From Pseudogracilibacillus sp037071985 (GTDB lineage Bacteria; Bacillota; Bacilli; Bacillales; Amphibacillaceae), in the NCBI RefSeq assembly GCF_037071985.1, contig NZ_JAXHDF010000007.1, positions 191,010 to 255,009 on the forward strand: a stretch of DNA of 64,000 nucleotides. The letters run 5' to 3'. The translations under genes and the position numbers were made by a program. The notes beneath the pieces were generated by a model. That model was not told where the DNA came from. It ran no database searches and worked only from the letters and a program-made list of their open reading frames with translations. Numbering within the stretch: the stretch's first letter is position 1; each line of letters begins with the position of its first letter. Positions 26,145 through 35,293 of this stretch are shown one piece after another.

Positions 26145-27977
26145 TTACGAGCCCTCAGCTGTTACTAATTCTTGATCCATATACACTACATTCATTAATG
26201 CATCCTTTAGTTCTTCTTGTTTAAATGTGTTAAAGTTCATAATTAAATCTTCAATTAGAACTGGATCTACTTCCACCGTTCGTCCAATATAAATTTTCTC
26301 ATATACTTGTCCTGGTAAAATTTCATCTTCACCAAGTAATTCTTCATACATTTTTTCTCCAGGTCGAATACCTGTATATTCAATACCAATCTCTTCTTCT
26401 GAATAACCAGATAAACGAATTAAGTTCTTAGCAAGATCAACAATTTTTACAGGTTCACCCATGTCAAGAACAAAGATTTCTCCACCCTTCGCTAACGTTC
26501 CAGCTTGAATAACCAAACGTGATGCTTCAGGGATTGTCATAAAGTATCTAGTCATCTCTGGATCTGTTACTGTAACTGGACCACCTTCATTGATTTGCTT
26601 TTTAAATAACGGGATAACACTGCCACGGCTTCCAAGCACATTTCCAAATCTCACCGCAACAAACTTCGTTTTGCTCTTCGAATGCATTCCTTGAACGACC
26701 ATTTCTGCAACTCGTTTAGTTGCTCCCATCACATTTGTCGGGTTTACAGCTTTATCTGTTGACACTAACACAAATGTTTCAACGTGATAAGCATCAGCCG
26801 CTTCGGCTACATTTTTCGTACCGATCACATTGTTCTTCACCGCTTCATGTGGATTATATTCCATTAACGGAACATGTTTATGAGCTGCAGCATGAAAGAT
26901 TTTTTTCGGGCGGTACTTATCTACAATCTCAAACATGCGAACACGATCTTTTACATCCCCAATAATCGGGATGATTTCAACATCTGTTTGTCCATGTTTT
27001 TTCTTTAGTTCCATATCAATTGAGTAAATGCTGTATTCCCCGTGGCCGATAAGAAGTAGTCTCGCAGGTGAAAAGCGCATTAACTGTCTACAAATTTCGG
27101 ATCCTATTGATCCACCTGCGCCTGTAACCATTATCGTATGACCTGTTACTTTATCTTGTATTGAATCAATATCAAGTTCAACCGGCTCACGACCAAGTAA
27201 ATCCTCTACTTCAACATTTTTTAAATTACTGACAGATACTCGTCCGGTCATTAAATCTTCTAGTTTCGGAATCATCTGTACTTTGGCAGACGTTTTACCA
27301 CAATAATCAATAATATTTTTTAACTCTCCATTTTTCAAGGAAGGAATAGCAATGACAATATGATCTATCGCTTGATTTGTAACTATAACAGGAATATCCT
27401 TCACCATCCCGACAACAGAAAGGTTGTAGACTTGCATCCGTTGTTTCGCTAAATCGTCATCTACGAAAGCGACTGGCCATAATTCCGAATCATTATGTTC
27501 ATTATTTAATTGCCTTGCGATCATCGCTCCGGCATCTCCTGCACCGACGATTAGTGTACGTTTTTTCGTATCAGACTTTTTTATGTATCGACCCCGTATG
27601 ACACGCCAGAAAAAACGTGATCCTCCGATTAAGATAATATGTAGCATCCATGTCACTAACAATGCCCGGCGATACATCGTAAAATCATTTATTAATAATT
27701 GGACAATTGCTGCCGATATTATAGTAAAAGTGACTGCTTTTACTATTGCGACCAGCTCACCAACACTCGCATAGGCCCACATTTTATTGTATAAATTATA
27801 AATGAGTGCATAAATATGGTGAAATAGGAGCAGCGCAATCGCTGTTACAATGACGACCATATTATCAAAAGGTTGTGCAGTATAAGGATAAGCGATCCAA
27901 AACGCAATAAAAATTGCGATACTTACAATCACTGAATCTAGTAATATAAGCAGCGCAAGTCGACTTTTATATGTCAC
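26145..27977 (-). CDS. Membrane-bound nucleotide-sugar 4,6-dehydratase (EpsC/CapD/PglF type)
   Basis: 610 residues: four to five N-terminal membrane helices (1-115), a CoA-binding-like Rossmann domain with LIVGAGDAGAMIARQL, then the SDR dehydratase domain with TGAGGSIGSEICRQL, DVKDR, STDKAVNPTNVMGATKR and FGNVLGSRGSVIPLF. It probably converts UDP-GlcNAc to the 4-keto-6-deoxy intermediate used by the DegT aminotransferase. It starts at GTG (27977) after GGAAGG. The dehydratase family is certain; the precise substrate is inferred. Confidence 0.92.
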   Translation of the reverse strand: MTYKSRLALLILLDSVIVSIAIFIAFWIAYPYTAQPFDNMVVIVTAIALLLFHHIYALIYNLYNKMWAYASVGELVAIVKAVTFTIISAAIVQLLINDFTMYRRALLVTWMLHIILIGGSRFFWRVIRGRYIKKSDTKKRTLIVGAGDAGAMIARQLNNEHNDSELWPVAFVDDDLAKQRMQVYNLSVVGMVKDIPVIVTNQAIDHIVIAIPSLKNGELKNIIDYCGKTSAKVQMIPKLEDLMTGRVSVSNLKNVEVEDLLGREPVELDIDSIQDKVTGHTIMVTGAGGSIGSEICRQLMRFSPARLLLIGHGEYSIYSIDMELKKKHGQTDVEIIPIIGDVKDRVRMFEIVDKYRPKKIFHAAAHKHVPLMEYNPHEAVKNNVIGTKNVAEAADAYHVETFVLVSTDKAVNPTNVMGATKRVAEMVVQGMHSKSKTKFVAVRFGNVLGSRGSVIPLFKKQINEGGPVTVTDPEMTRYFMTIPEASRLVIQAGTLAKGGEIFVLDMGEPVKIVDLAKNLIRLSGYSEEEIGIEYTGIRPGEKMYEELLGEDEILPGQVYEKIYIGRTVEVDPVLIEDLIMNFNTFKQEELKDALMNVVYMDQELVTAEGS

Positions 27978-28092
27978 AATCTAACCTTCTTTCCTTCCGA
28001 ATATATATCTAAAGTACTTCCTAATCTATCTGTATATATTTTACCAAATTAGGTATACATAATTCTGTAATTCTATATTTTGTAATCAAATC

Positions 28093-28863
28093 TTAAAATA
28101 ACCCAAACAATTTCCGGCGTTTTGTCTGAATTTGAGTCGGTTCCACTCTATTCACGTTCATATTTTCAACGAGTAGATGCCCATTTTCTACAAACATATA
28201 GTACGTTTCGACACCATATTGTTTTTTTACAAATTCAAACGCTTCTTGCATGCAAAATCCTCTTGTCGTTGTATTATGTGCATCCGATGCAATGAAGTGA
28301 GCTAAATTCGCTTCTATTAACTGATGCGTAAATTCTTCAATTTGTTTACCAAATTTACCAACAACACTTGCTGCTGTAACTTGAGTTAATGCCCCATTTC
28401 GTACTAACTCATACATTCTCCGATGATTTTGCAGCAATTCCCTGTTTCGTTCTGGATGAACAATAACTGGCTTAATGCCTGCCAATTGTATATCATACAA
28501 TAGCTGTTCCGTATAATGTGGAACTGAATCAGAAGGAAACTCAATTAACAGGTATTTTGAGTCATTTACTGGAAGAATCTCTCCACGTTCAAGATCTTCC
28601 ATTACTTCTCCGTAAATTCGTACTTCTTGTCCAGCGATCACTTCGAGTGGTACGCCGTTCGCTTGAAATAAATCGTTTAACACGGAAACATGTGTAAGGA
28701 TATCGTCTTTATAATTATCATACGTTCTATTTTTATGATGCGGACTTGCGACAATTTTCGTAACCCCTTGTTCGATTGCAGCTTTTGCCATGTCCAAACT
28801 GTCTTGTTCCGTTTTTGCTCCATCATCAATCCCTGGAAGGATATGACTATGTATATCAATCAA
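28093..28863 (-). CDS. Tyrosine-protein phosphatase CpsB/YwqE type
   Basis: Mn-dependent PHP-fold phosphatase that dephosphorylates the partner kinase and regulates polymer length. It has 256 residues: MIDIHSHILPGIDDGAKT supplies first-shell metal ligands, ASPHHKNRTYDNY the second, VIVHPERN and FIASDAHNTTTRG the rest. It starts at TTG (28861-28863) with AAAGGGGGAG upstream. A terminator stands between it and the kinase gene, so it may have its own promoter in the 212-bp gap. Confidence 0.92.
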   Translation of the reverse strand: MIDIHSHILPGIDDGAKTEQDSLDMAKAAIEQGVTKIVASPHHKNRTYDNYKDDILTHVSVLNDLFQANGVPLEVIAGQEVRIYGEVMEDLERGEILPVNDSKYLLIEFPSDSVPHYTEQLLYDIQLAGIKPVIVHPERNRELLQNHRRMYELVRNGALTQVTAASVVGKFGKQIEEFTHQLIEANLAHFIASDAHNTTTRGFCMQEAFEFVKKQYGVETYYMFVENGHLLVENMNVNRVEPTQIQTKRRKLFGLF

Positions 28864-29052
28864 TTAAGCTCCCCCTTTCTTTTTCCTCAAAACTTTTTCA
28901 TGTATAGGTATATAGTAAGTGTTTTACCTAAATCATCCAATGAATTCTAATGAAATTGTAACAGAATTCGAGTCATTATTCTAGCCGTTGCATATTAATG
29001 GAAATATATTAAGTTATTTTACATTTTATTCCTTCATATATAAAAAAAAGAA

Positions 29053-29077
29053 AACCTTCCATCTAGCTAGGAAGGTT
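29053..29077 (-). terminator. Terminator/attenuator after the tyrosine kinase gene
   Basis: On the minus strand AACCTTCC pairs with GGAAGGTT (29070-29077 with 29053-29060), followed by TTCTTTTTTTTA. The stem includes the stop codon of the kinase gene. It would limit transcription from the regulatory kinase genes into the rest of the cluster. Confidence 0.75.
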
Positions 29078-29771
29078 ACGACCCATAATAGTAATAATAA
29101 TTTGAATTACTTTTTGACCGATCGTTTAAGATAGCACCTAGTAATCTTGCTTTTGAATCTTTCATCAATTCTGCGGTTCTTTCTGCTTCTTCATACTCCG
29201 TTGTTCCACTTCGGTAAACTAGTAAAGATCCGTCAACAATATTCGCTAATATCTTCGCATCTGTAACAGCAAGAGCTGGTGGCGTATCGAAAATAACGAA
29301 ATCGTATAATTGCTTGGTAAGTTTCAAAATCTCTTCCATCCGTTTTGATGCTAATAGTTCGGAAGGATTCGGTGGAATTGGTCCACAGGATAAGATATCT
29401 AAATTATCAACATCTGATCTCTCTACCGCTTCTTCAAGTGTGCTATCTCCAATTAACACATTACTTAAGCCTCGTAAATTATCGAGCCGGAATGTATAGT
29501 GTACCGTCGGTTTACGTAAGTCCGCATCGATTAATAATGTTCGTTTACCTTGCTGGGCGTACACAACAGCTAAATTCGCTGCCGTAATCGACTTTCCAGC
29601 TGCAGGACCTGCCGACGTAATTAATATCGCTTGTAACGGTTTGTCCACAGATGAAAATTGTAAGTTCGTTCGGATCGTCCTGTATTGTTCTGAGATCGGG
29701 GATCTCGGATTCAAATTCGTAATCAAATGACGTATTTTACTAGTTGGTGCCGGTTTTTTTCGGTTGAACAT
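29076..29771 (-). CDS. CpsD/YwqD-family tyrosine-protein kinase
   Basis: BY-kinase cytoplasmic domain of 231 residues from the ATG at 29769-29771, chosen for the GGAGGA site just upstream. Walker A is in ITSAGPAAGKSITAANLAV, Walker A' in TLLIDADLRKP and Walker B in FVIFDTPPAL. The C-terminus ends in a tyrosine cluster (NSNYYYYYGS), the autophosphorylation tail. It works with the preceding membrane activator to control chain length and export. It overlaps the end of the activator gene by 32 bp. Confidence 0.93.
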   Translation of the reverse strand: MFNRKKPAPTSKIRHLITNLNPRSPISEQYRTIRTNLQFSSVDKPLQAILITSAGPAAGKSITAANLAVVYAQQGKRTLLIDADLRKPTVHYTFRLDNLRGLSNVLIGDSTLEEAVERSDVDNLDILSCGPIPPNPSELLASKRMEEILKLTKQLYDFVIFDTPPALAVTDAKILANIVDGSLLVYRSGTTEYEEAERTAELMKDSKARLLGAILNDRSKSNSNYYYYYGS

Positions 29772-30519
29772 GATTGAATCCTCCTCCCTTAACTCGTTGT
29801 TGACTAATCGATGACGGGTCACGACGTAAATCTTCTATATCAATCGTAGAGATAATCCCTAATAATGGAAGTCCAATTTTTTCCTCAACATCTTGTTCGG
29901 TTCTTACTTTCGTATCTAAGTACTCTAGTAAGAAAGCAACTCCAACCCCAGCCATCACACCTAAGACAATTCCAATTGCAATATTAAGCATCGGTCTTGG
30001 TTCCACTGGTGAAGGGTCAACTTTCGTTTCCGCTTCAGATAAAATATTGACATTATCGACATTCATAATTTCAGGGATTTTATCCTGAAATACAGTTACT
30101 GTTGTATTTGCAATTTCTGTTGCCATTTCTGGATCTGGATCCCTCACCGTGACCGTTACGACTTGTGAATTTTGCTCACTTGACACGCTAATATTATTTT
30201 TAAGTTCTTCTGATGAATACGTTAAGTTCAATTCCTCAATAACATCATTTAAAATTGCGGCACTCGTAATAATAACATTATATGTGTTAATTAATTCAAC
30301 GTTTGTCCGAATGGCGTTCTGGTCAATTTGCATATTACTAGATTGTTCTTGCTGACTCTGGTTCACAATAAACTGTGTAGTAGATTGATAGATTGGTGTT
30401 AACACAAAAAAACTGACAATCGCTGCAATAAGTGCTGCCCCGATTGTAAACGATAAAATAAGGAGAAGGCGTTTTTTTACAACCTCGAAAATCTCCTGTA
30501 AGGATATGGTTTCTTCCAT
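29740..30519 (-). CDS. Wzz/CapA-type polysaccharide co-polymerase and kinase activator
   Basis: 259 residues from the ATG at 30517-30519, which has GGAGGT 6 bp upstream. Two membrane helices flank an extracytoplasmic domain: LLILSFTIGAALIAAIVSFFVL near the start and MLNIAIGIVLGVMAGVGVAFLLEYLD near residue 195, preceded by the Pro-rich VDPSPVEPRP. The cytoplasmic tail activates the kinase encoded next. It is the first gene of the polysaccharide cluster. Confidence 0.92.
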   Translation of the reverse strand: MEETISLQEIFEVVKKRLLLILSFTIGAALIAAIVSFFVLTPIYQSTTQFIVNQSQQEQSSNMQIDQNAIRTNVELINTYNVIITSAAILNDVIEELNLTYSSEELKNNISVSSEQNSQVVTVTVRDPDPEMATEIANTTVTVFQDKIPEIMNVDNVNILSEAETKVDPSPVEPRPMLNIAIGIVLGVMAGVGVAFLLEYLDTKVRTEQDVEEKIGLPLLGIISTIDIEDLRRDPSSISQQRVKGGGFNHVQPKKTGTN

Positions 30520-30639
30520 TATTGTACCTCCACATTCTTTTACATATGTTTTACATGTTTTCGATAACAATTCCAATTAATTACACAATACTCACATATA
30601 GTACCAAATATCGATAAAAAATAAAAGCATTTCTTTTTT

Positions 30640-30648
30640 AGTATATCA
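30640..30648 (-). promoter_or_regulatory. Possible extended -10 promoter for the polysaccharide cluster
   Basis: On the minus strand TGATATACT gives an extended -10 (TG then TATACT at 30640-30645) without a good -35. It lies about 120 bp before the first gene. The best candidate seen, but weak. Confidence 0.3.
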
Positions 30649-30917
30649 CAGAAAAATTAGGAATGACGGAATCTTTTTAAACATATTTTTCGACAATCTT
30701 ACCGTTCGCTAGGTCGTTCGCTTTATTTTTTTATTTTAAAAAAGGTTTAGCTAGGTAAATAAGTGGGTATTACCTTTTATAATCATGATATTTTTTCCAT
30801 ATTTTAATAGCCTTACTGAATATAAAGTGCTATAATAAAAGCACTATGTTTTAATGTACTTTTACATAAAAAGACATAATATAACTCAATTATTGGATTT
30901 TCCATGCTGTTTGTTAG

Positions 30918-30968
30918 GGTTTTCATCCTAGGATATAGGGTCTAATTGGGCTATAAGCTATGAAAACC
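30918..30968 (+). promoter_or_regulatory. Inverted repeat in the leader of the LysM/NlpC gene
   Basis: GGTTTTCAT (30918-30926) pairs with ATGAAAACC (30960-30968) around a 33-nt interior containing the palindrome ATCCTAGGAT. It lies 61 bp before the start codon in a 510-bp intergenic region (30520-31029) otherwise holding only AT-rich promoter-like DNA. No riboswitch class, including the c-di-AMP class that controls some wall hydrolases, is recognised. Confidence 0.3.
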
Positions 30969-31029
30969 TATTCTTACGTAAATCTTTTATCCACTTTACA
31001 TAATAAAAAAAGGAAAGGGGACTATTTAA

Positions 31030-32286
31030 TTGGGTAAAAAGAAGGTGTTTATGTCTGTTACAGCATCGGCAGTAATCGCTTCTACTTTTATGGCAGCAGA
31101 AACTGCAGATGCAGCGTCACATAAGGTTAAGTCGGGCGATACATTATGGAGTATCTCTCAAAAATATGGGACGAGTGTCGGTCAGCTGAAGTCATGGAAT
31201 AATTTAAATAACGAAATTATTTTTCCAAATCAAGTACTTGAGGTAGGTGGAAATACTGCTCCTCCGAAGGGCAACTCATCATCAAAGAATAATAGTTCCA
31301 CTTCTAAAACTGCAAGTACATATACAGTAAAAAGCGGGGACTCATTAAGCCGAATTGCTGCTGCACACGGTATTTCCTTAAAAAATCTGATGGATTGGAA
31401 CAATTTAACGACAACATTGATTTATCCAGGAGATAAATTAGCAGTCAGTAAAGGAGCTACTCCGTCAAACGGTTCATCAACGTCAAAACCTCCTACAAAT
31501 AGCAACTCAGGGTCATCAGGAGGAAGTACATACACAGTTAAGAGTGGAGACACATTAAGTGGAATTGCTGCTTCTTACGGCGTTTCGGTGAAAAACTTAA
31601 AGGATTGGAACAAGTTAAATTCCGATCTTATTTACCCGGGTAATAAACTTGTAGTAAATAAAAATGGTGCTCCTTCTCAAGACTCAAAACCGAATCAGGG
31701 TGGAGGAAACAACTCTACACCAAGCAATTCTTCTAGTACATACACAGTAAAAAGTGGGGACACGCTTAGTAAGATCGCTTCCGTTCATGGTGTATCACTC
31801 TCTAATTTAATGGCTTGGAATAATTTAACGACCCATTTGATTTATGTGGGAGACAAGCTAGTGATTAACGGCAATGCTACCCCACCTAAGAATAATAATG
31901 GATCTTCTAGTGGTTCACCGGTTGCTGGTGATTTAATTGCTACAGCAAAATCCGTCATGGGTGCACCTTATGTGTGGGCTGGTAATACACCAAGTGGCTT
32001 CGATTGCAGCGGGTTCATTTACTGGGCGTTTAACAACTCAGGAACGAGTAATATTGGACGTCTTTCTACGGAAGGGTATTACAACCGTTCTTATATCGTT
32101 AACACTCCTCAAGTCGGGGATCTCGTATTTTTTGAAGGAACATATAAATCAGGAATCTCTCATATGGGAATCTATGTAGGTAATAATTCGTTTATCCATG
32201 CAGGCTCATCAACAGGTGTTACCATTACTAGTTTAAGTAACTCTTATTGGAGCAAACATTTCCATAGTTATAAGAGATTTTATTAA
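31030..32286 (+). CDS. Secreted LysM - NlpC/P60 peptidoglycan endopeptidase
   Basis: Wall hydrolase of 418 residues. The signal peptide ends near ADA-AS (28-29); four LysM repeats follow at about 30-73, 97-139, 167-209 and 237-279, joined by Ser/Asn/Pro linkers. The NlpC/P60 catalytic domain at 300-418 has Cys326 (FDCSGF), His378 (SHMG) and His390 (FIHAG). It should cut D-Glu-diaminopimelate-type bonds in stem peptides, like LytF/CwlS of Bacillus. It starts at TTG with AAAGGAAAGGGG upstream. It is monocistronic, with a strong terminator. Confidence 0.93.
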   Translation: MGKKKVFMSVTASAVIASTFMAAETADAASHKVKSGDTLWSISQKYGTSVGQLKSWNNLNNEIIFPNQVLEVGGNTAPPKGNSSSKNNSSTSKTASTYTVKSGDSLSRIAAAHGISLKNLMDWNNLTTTLIYPGDKLAVSKGATPSNGSSTSKPPTNSNSGSSGGSTYTVKSGDTLSGIAASYGVSVKNLKDWNKLNSDLIYPGNKLVVNKNGAPSQDSKPNQGGGNNSTPSNSSSTYTVKSGDTLSKIASVHGVSLSNLMAWNNLTTHLIYVGDKLVINGNATPPKNNNGSSSGSPVAGDLIATAKSVMGAPYVWAGNTPSGFDCSGFIYWAFNNSGTSNIGRLSTEGYYNRSYIVNTPQVGDLVFFEGTYKSGISHMGIYVGNNSFIHAGSSTGVTITSLSNSYWSKHFHSYKRFY

Positions 32287-32302
32287 TTATATCTATCTAT
32301 GA

Positions 32303-32345
32303 ATGGAACCCTAGCAAATATATTGCTAGGGTTCCATTTTTATTT
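32303..32345 (+). terminator. Terminator of the LysM/NlpC gene
   Basis: ATGGAACCCTAGCAA (32303-32317) pairs perfectly with TTGCTAGGGTTCCAT (32323-32337), followed by TTTTATTT. Confidence 0.92.
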
Positions 32346-32399
32346 GGACGTATTGCTAGCCCTTCTTAAACTTGAAGGCCTATCATACTCCCGCATGTA

Positions 32400-33641
32400 T
32401 TAATTTCCTTGCTTTATCGAATAACCCATCAAGTCATGTAATGTTGCAATGAATTGTTGACCATTCATTCTTCCTAGTCCGCCTTGTGCACAGTCAATTT
32501 CACTGTATGTAGTGACTTGATCTCTCCTGATGTTCGGTCCATAAATAACCACTGGTACAGGTTCACCACTATGTTCACCAAATTCGCATGGGGTCGAGTG
32601 GTCTGCACCTAATGCAAGATATACATCATTTGGAAGATTGTCTGCTATTCGTTCTACCAGTTGGTCAAATAACTCGATAGCTTCTGCCTTTTCAAATGGT
32701 TCATTATCATGTCCTTTTATATCAGGTGCTTTCAGATGGACATAAACGATATCACTTACCTTGATTAGTTCTAAGGCTTTATCAGCTTTTAATGCAATAT
32801 TTGTATCCATATTACCTGTCATGCTATCATCCGTAAATAGTTGATAACCGGCGAGATTTGCAACACCAAGTACTGTTCTTTCTCCAGCAATACAACTGCC
32901 TGTAAAGCCTGCTTTAAGCCCTGGCGGAGCTAATTCGATATTCTTTCCTGCTCCACGTGTGAGTGTAAAGTTAGCAGGTAATTTACCTTCTCGGATACGC
33001 TCTTCGTTTATCGGATGATTGCTTAATATTTCATGTGCTTTCTCTAAAAAGACATTTAATGCCTTTGCTGTTTTCTTTGCTTCTAAACTATCATCTAGTG
33101 GTTCGGCTAGAGCATAAGGTTTACCATCATTTGGTGCATGCGGGTCTGTGTCACTTACTTGATCACTTAACCCCTCCCCTCGCAAGATGAGGACAGCTCG
33201 GTGTTCTGTTGCTGTTTGAAAAAGAGCCTGAACACCATTCCCTAGATTTATACCGTTAAGTGCTTCACTTAATTCTTGAGCACCTTCGCGAATTCTTCCT
33301 GCACGACGATCGACAATAAACCCGTTTTCATCAACCGTTGCAAAGTTACAGCGAATAACAATATCACTATCTTTTACATTCATCCCAATACCACGCGCTT
33401 CAATTGGGCCTCTTCCTGGGTAATTTTCAGGCTTGTAACCGAAAAGAATCAGATGACCCATATCCGTCCCAACAGGAATACCGGGGCTGATTAAATCCAT
33501 CATCCCTGTAATTCCTTGCTCTGCTAAACGATCCAATGTTGGTGTTTTGGCATATTCTAGTGGTGTTTTGTTATCAAGTATGTCAGAGGGACGGTCACCC
33601 AAGCCATCCGCAATTGCCATAATTACTTTTCGTTTTAGCAT
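32400..33641 (-). CDS. Archaeal-type phosphoglycerate-mutase-like alkaline phosphatase superfamily enzyme
   Basis: 413 residues resembling the ApgM branch of cofactor-independent phosphoglycerate mutases: ADGLGDRP, TPTLDRLAEQG, YPGRGPIEARGIG, RCNFATV, KAPDIKGHDNEP and LGADHSTPCEFGEHSGEPVPVV, with the Asp/His metal ligands in place. The nucleophile position reads PVGTDMGHLILFGY, with Thr where mutases usually have Ser. This raises the possibility of a phosphatase or phosphonate/phosphodiester hydrolase. It is co-transcribed with the SLC13 transporter 23 bp upstream, an unusual partner for a glycolytic enzyme. Confidence 0.78.
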   Translation of the reverse strand: MLKRKVIMAIADGLGDRPSDILDNKTPLEYAKTPTLDRLAEQGITGMMDLISPGIPVGTDMGHLILFGYKPENYPGRGPIEARGIGMNVKDSDIVIRCNFATVDENGFIVDRRAGRIREGAQELSEALNGINLGNGVQALFQTATEHRAVLILRGEGLSDQVSDTDPHAPNDGKPYALAEPLDDSLEAKKTAKALNVFLEKAHEILSNHPINEERIREGKLPANFTLTRGAGKNIELAPPGLKAGFTGSCIAGERTVLGVANLAGYQLFTDDSMTGNMDTNIALKADKALELIKVSDIVYVHLKAPDIKGHDNEPFEKAEAIELFDQLVERIADNLPNDVYLALGADHSTPCEFGEHSGEPVPVVIYGPNIRRDQVTTYSEIDCAQGGLGRMNGQQFIATLHDLMGYSIKQGN

Positions 33642-33664
33642 GATCTCATCTTCCTTCCTTGTTT

Positions 33665-35161
33665 TTATGGTGTGTAACCTAATAATCTAAACCAGGTAAA
33701 TACAGCGATTGTAATAACACTAGCCCCAATAAAACAAGTGATAATTCCATATTTCAATTGATCAAGTACACTGAAGTACCCTGTTGAAAAATAGATAGCA
33801 TTTACTTTTGAATGTGGTGGCAGTGTGATTGTATATGTAATCGTAAACGATGCTGCAAGTGCAAGAGTAACGGGATTCATTCCCAGAGTTTTAGCAAGTG
33901 CAATAACAGCCGGAACAATAATCATTACTTTTACCGTTTTACTTGTAAAAATCATATGACTGTACATTGTCAGGAAAATAACGATCGCGTATACCCAGAA
34001 ATGATTCATATGTTCTAAGCCTAAAGAATCGATTAAATTACCGATAACCCATTCCGCTGAACCATTTTTTTCGACAGCCAATCCTGCAGCATAAGCTCCA
34101 GCAGCAAATAACATAAGATCCCATTTAATATTTGCTTCTTTCCATTCCAACAATCCAACTCTTGGTAATAGGCAAAGTAATGCAGCAATGACAGCTACCA
34201 TGTATACACTGATTTCAAAGCCGAACATGGCCATATGCCATTTTTCTGTAAACCATAATACAACTGCCAATAAGAAGATAATTCCTGCTTTCTTTTCGTC
34301 CAGAGTCATAGGGCCGAGTTCATTTCGCTCTTTTTTCAATTGATTCATTACAGCCTCAAATTTATCGGTTTCGCTTTTAAATGAAAATAGTCTCAAGCCA
34401 ACAAAGAAAGTAATCAGCATAGTCAACATAGCCAAGGGCATGGATGCGACAAGCCAGTCCATGTAACCAATATTACCACCAGCAATATCATTTATAAGAC
34501 CAACGGCAATCACGTTTCCAGCGGTTGCTGTCATTATTCCTGATGTTGCCAGTGCATCTGATTGAACACCTTGAAGCATCATAATTCGTCCAAGATTGCT
34601 TTTACCAGGTACTGCTCGATAAACTTCAAGTAAAATCATACAAATTGGTACAAGTAAAGTAGCTCTTGCTGTTGTAGACGGAATAAGGAATGCAATAGCA
34701 AAGTTAATCACTACGAGTACAAACAATGTTTTCTTCGGAGTTTTTCCAAAAGATGTGATCATCCATAATGCGAATCGTCTAGCTAAATTCGATTTAATCA
34801 TGGCAGAAGTTAACACAAATGCTGCTACCATTAACCAAATAACTTGGAATCCTAGTGTTCCCATCGCATCTTTTTCCGGAAATGTGTTGGTAAATGTCAG
34901 TAACATAATCACAATAATAGATGTTAAATAAATCGGAATTGTGTTTGCTACCCACATAATTAATGCAAATAGGAATATACCGAGTGCCTTTTTCCCTTCT
35001 AAGCTAAGCCCTTCTGGTGTTGGTAGTAGAAAAATAACGACCAAAGCAATGATAGCAATCGGTATTCCCCATTTGTGTAAAAACGCTTCAACACCACTTT
35101 TCTTTTTTGTGATTTCTTTTGGATCAGGTGTATTATTATTTTTTGTTGAATTACTACTCAA
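33665..35161 (-). CDS. SLC13/DASS-family sodium-coupled anion (dicarboxylate) transporter
   Basis: Membrane symporter of 498 residues with about 11-12 helices. Substrate/Na+ motifs appear as IPSTTARATLLVPI in the first half and the second-half TLPPHSKVNAIYFSTGYFS. It starts at TTG (35159-35161) with TAAGGAGG upstream; the longer reading to 35221 has no ribosome site. The family carries succinate, malate, citrate, tartrate or sulfate. Divergent control by the LysR regulator implies the transported acid is the inducer. Confidence 0.88.
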   Translation of the reverse strand: MSSNSTKNNNTPDPKEITKKKSGVEAFLHKWGIPIAIIALVVIFLLPTPEGLSLEGKKALGIFLFALIMWVANTIPIYLTSIIVIMLLTFTNTFPEKDAMGTLGFQVIWLMVAAFVLTSAMIKSNLARRFALWMITSFGKTPKKTLFVLVVINFAIAFLIPSTTARATLLVPICMILLEVYRAVPGKSNLGRIMMLQGVQSDALATSGIMTATAGNVIAVGLINDIAGGNIGYMDWLVASMPLAMLTMLITFFVGLRLFSFKSETDKFEAVMNQLKKERNELGPMTLDEKKAGIIFLLAVVLWFTEKWHMAMFGFEISVYMVAVIAALLCLLPRVGLLEWKEANIKWDLMLFAAGAYAAGLAVEKNGSAEWVIGNLIDSLGLEHMNHFWVYAIVIFLTMYSHMIFTSKTVKVMIIVPAVIALAKTLGMNPVTLALAASFTITYTITLPPHSKVNAIYFSTGYFSVLDQLKYGIITCFIGASVITIAVFTWFRLLGYTP

Positions 35162-35238
35162 ATATTTCCCCTCCTTAGGAAATGATGATTGTATTTTCAT
35201 TATAATCAGATAGATATCCATAAAACAATTTGATTATT

Positions 35239-35253
35239 TTATCAAAATGATAA
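35239..35253. promoter_or_regulatory. LysR-type operator between transporter and regulator
   Basis: TTATCAAAATGATAA is a perfect 15-bp palindrome containing a T-N11-A core typical of LysR-type sites. It overlaps the -35 position of the regulator promoter (TTATCA, 17 bp, TATAAT at 35262-35267), consistent with autorepression and divergent activation. Confidence 0.6.
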
Positions 35254-35293
35254 CAAAGTGTTATAATAAGGTTTGTTAGGAGGAGAATGTGCA

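Noticed and set aside
30577..31029. c-di-AMP (ydaO) riboswitch before the LysM/NlpC gene
   Set aside because: The region is AT-rich and lacks the conserved G-rich core expected of that class.
35162..35221. Upstream ATG start of the SLC13 transporter
   Set aside because: No ribosome site before it, whereas a TTG at 35161 has TAAGGAGG at correct spacing; the extra residues do not resemble the family N-terminus.
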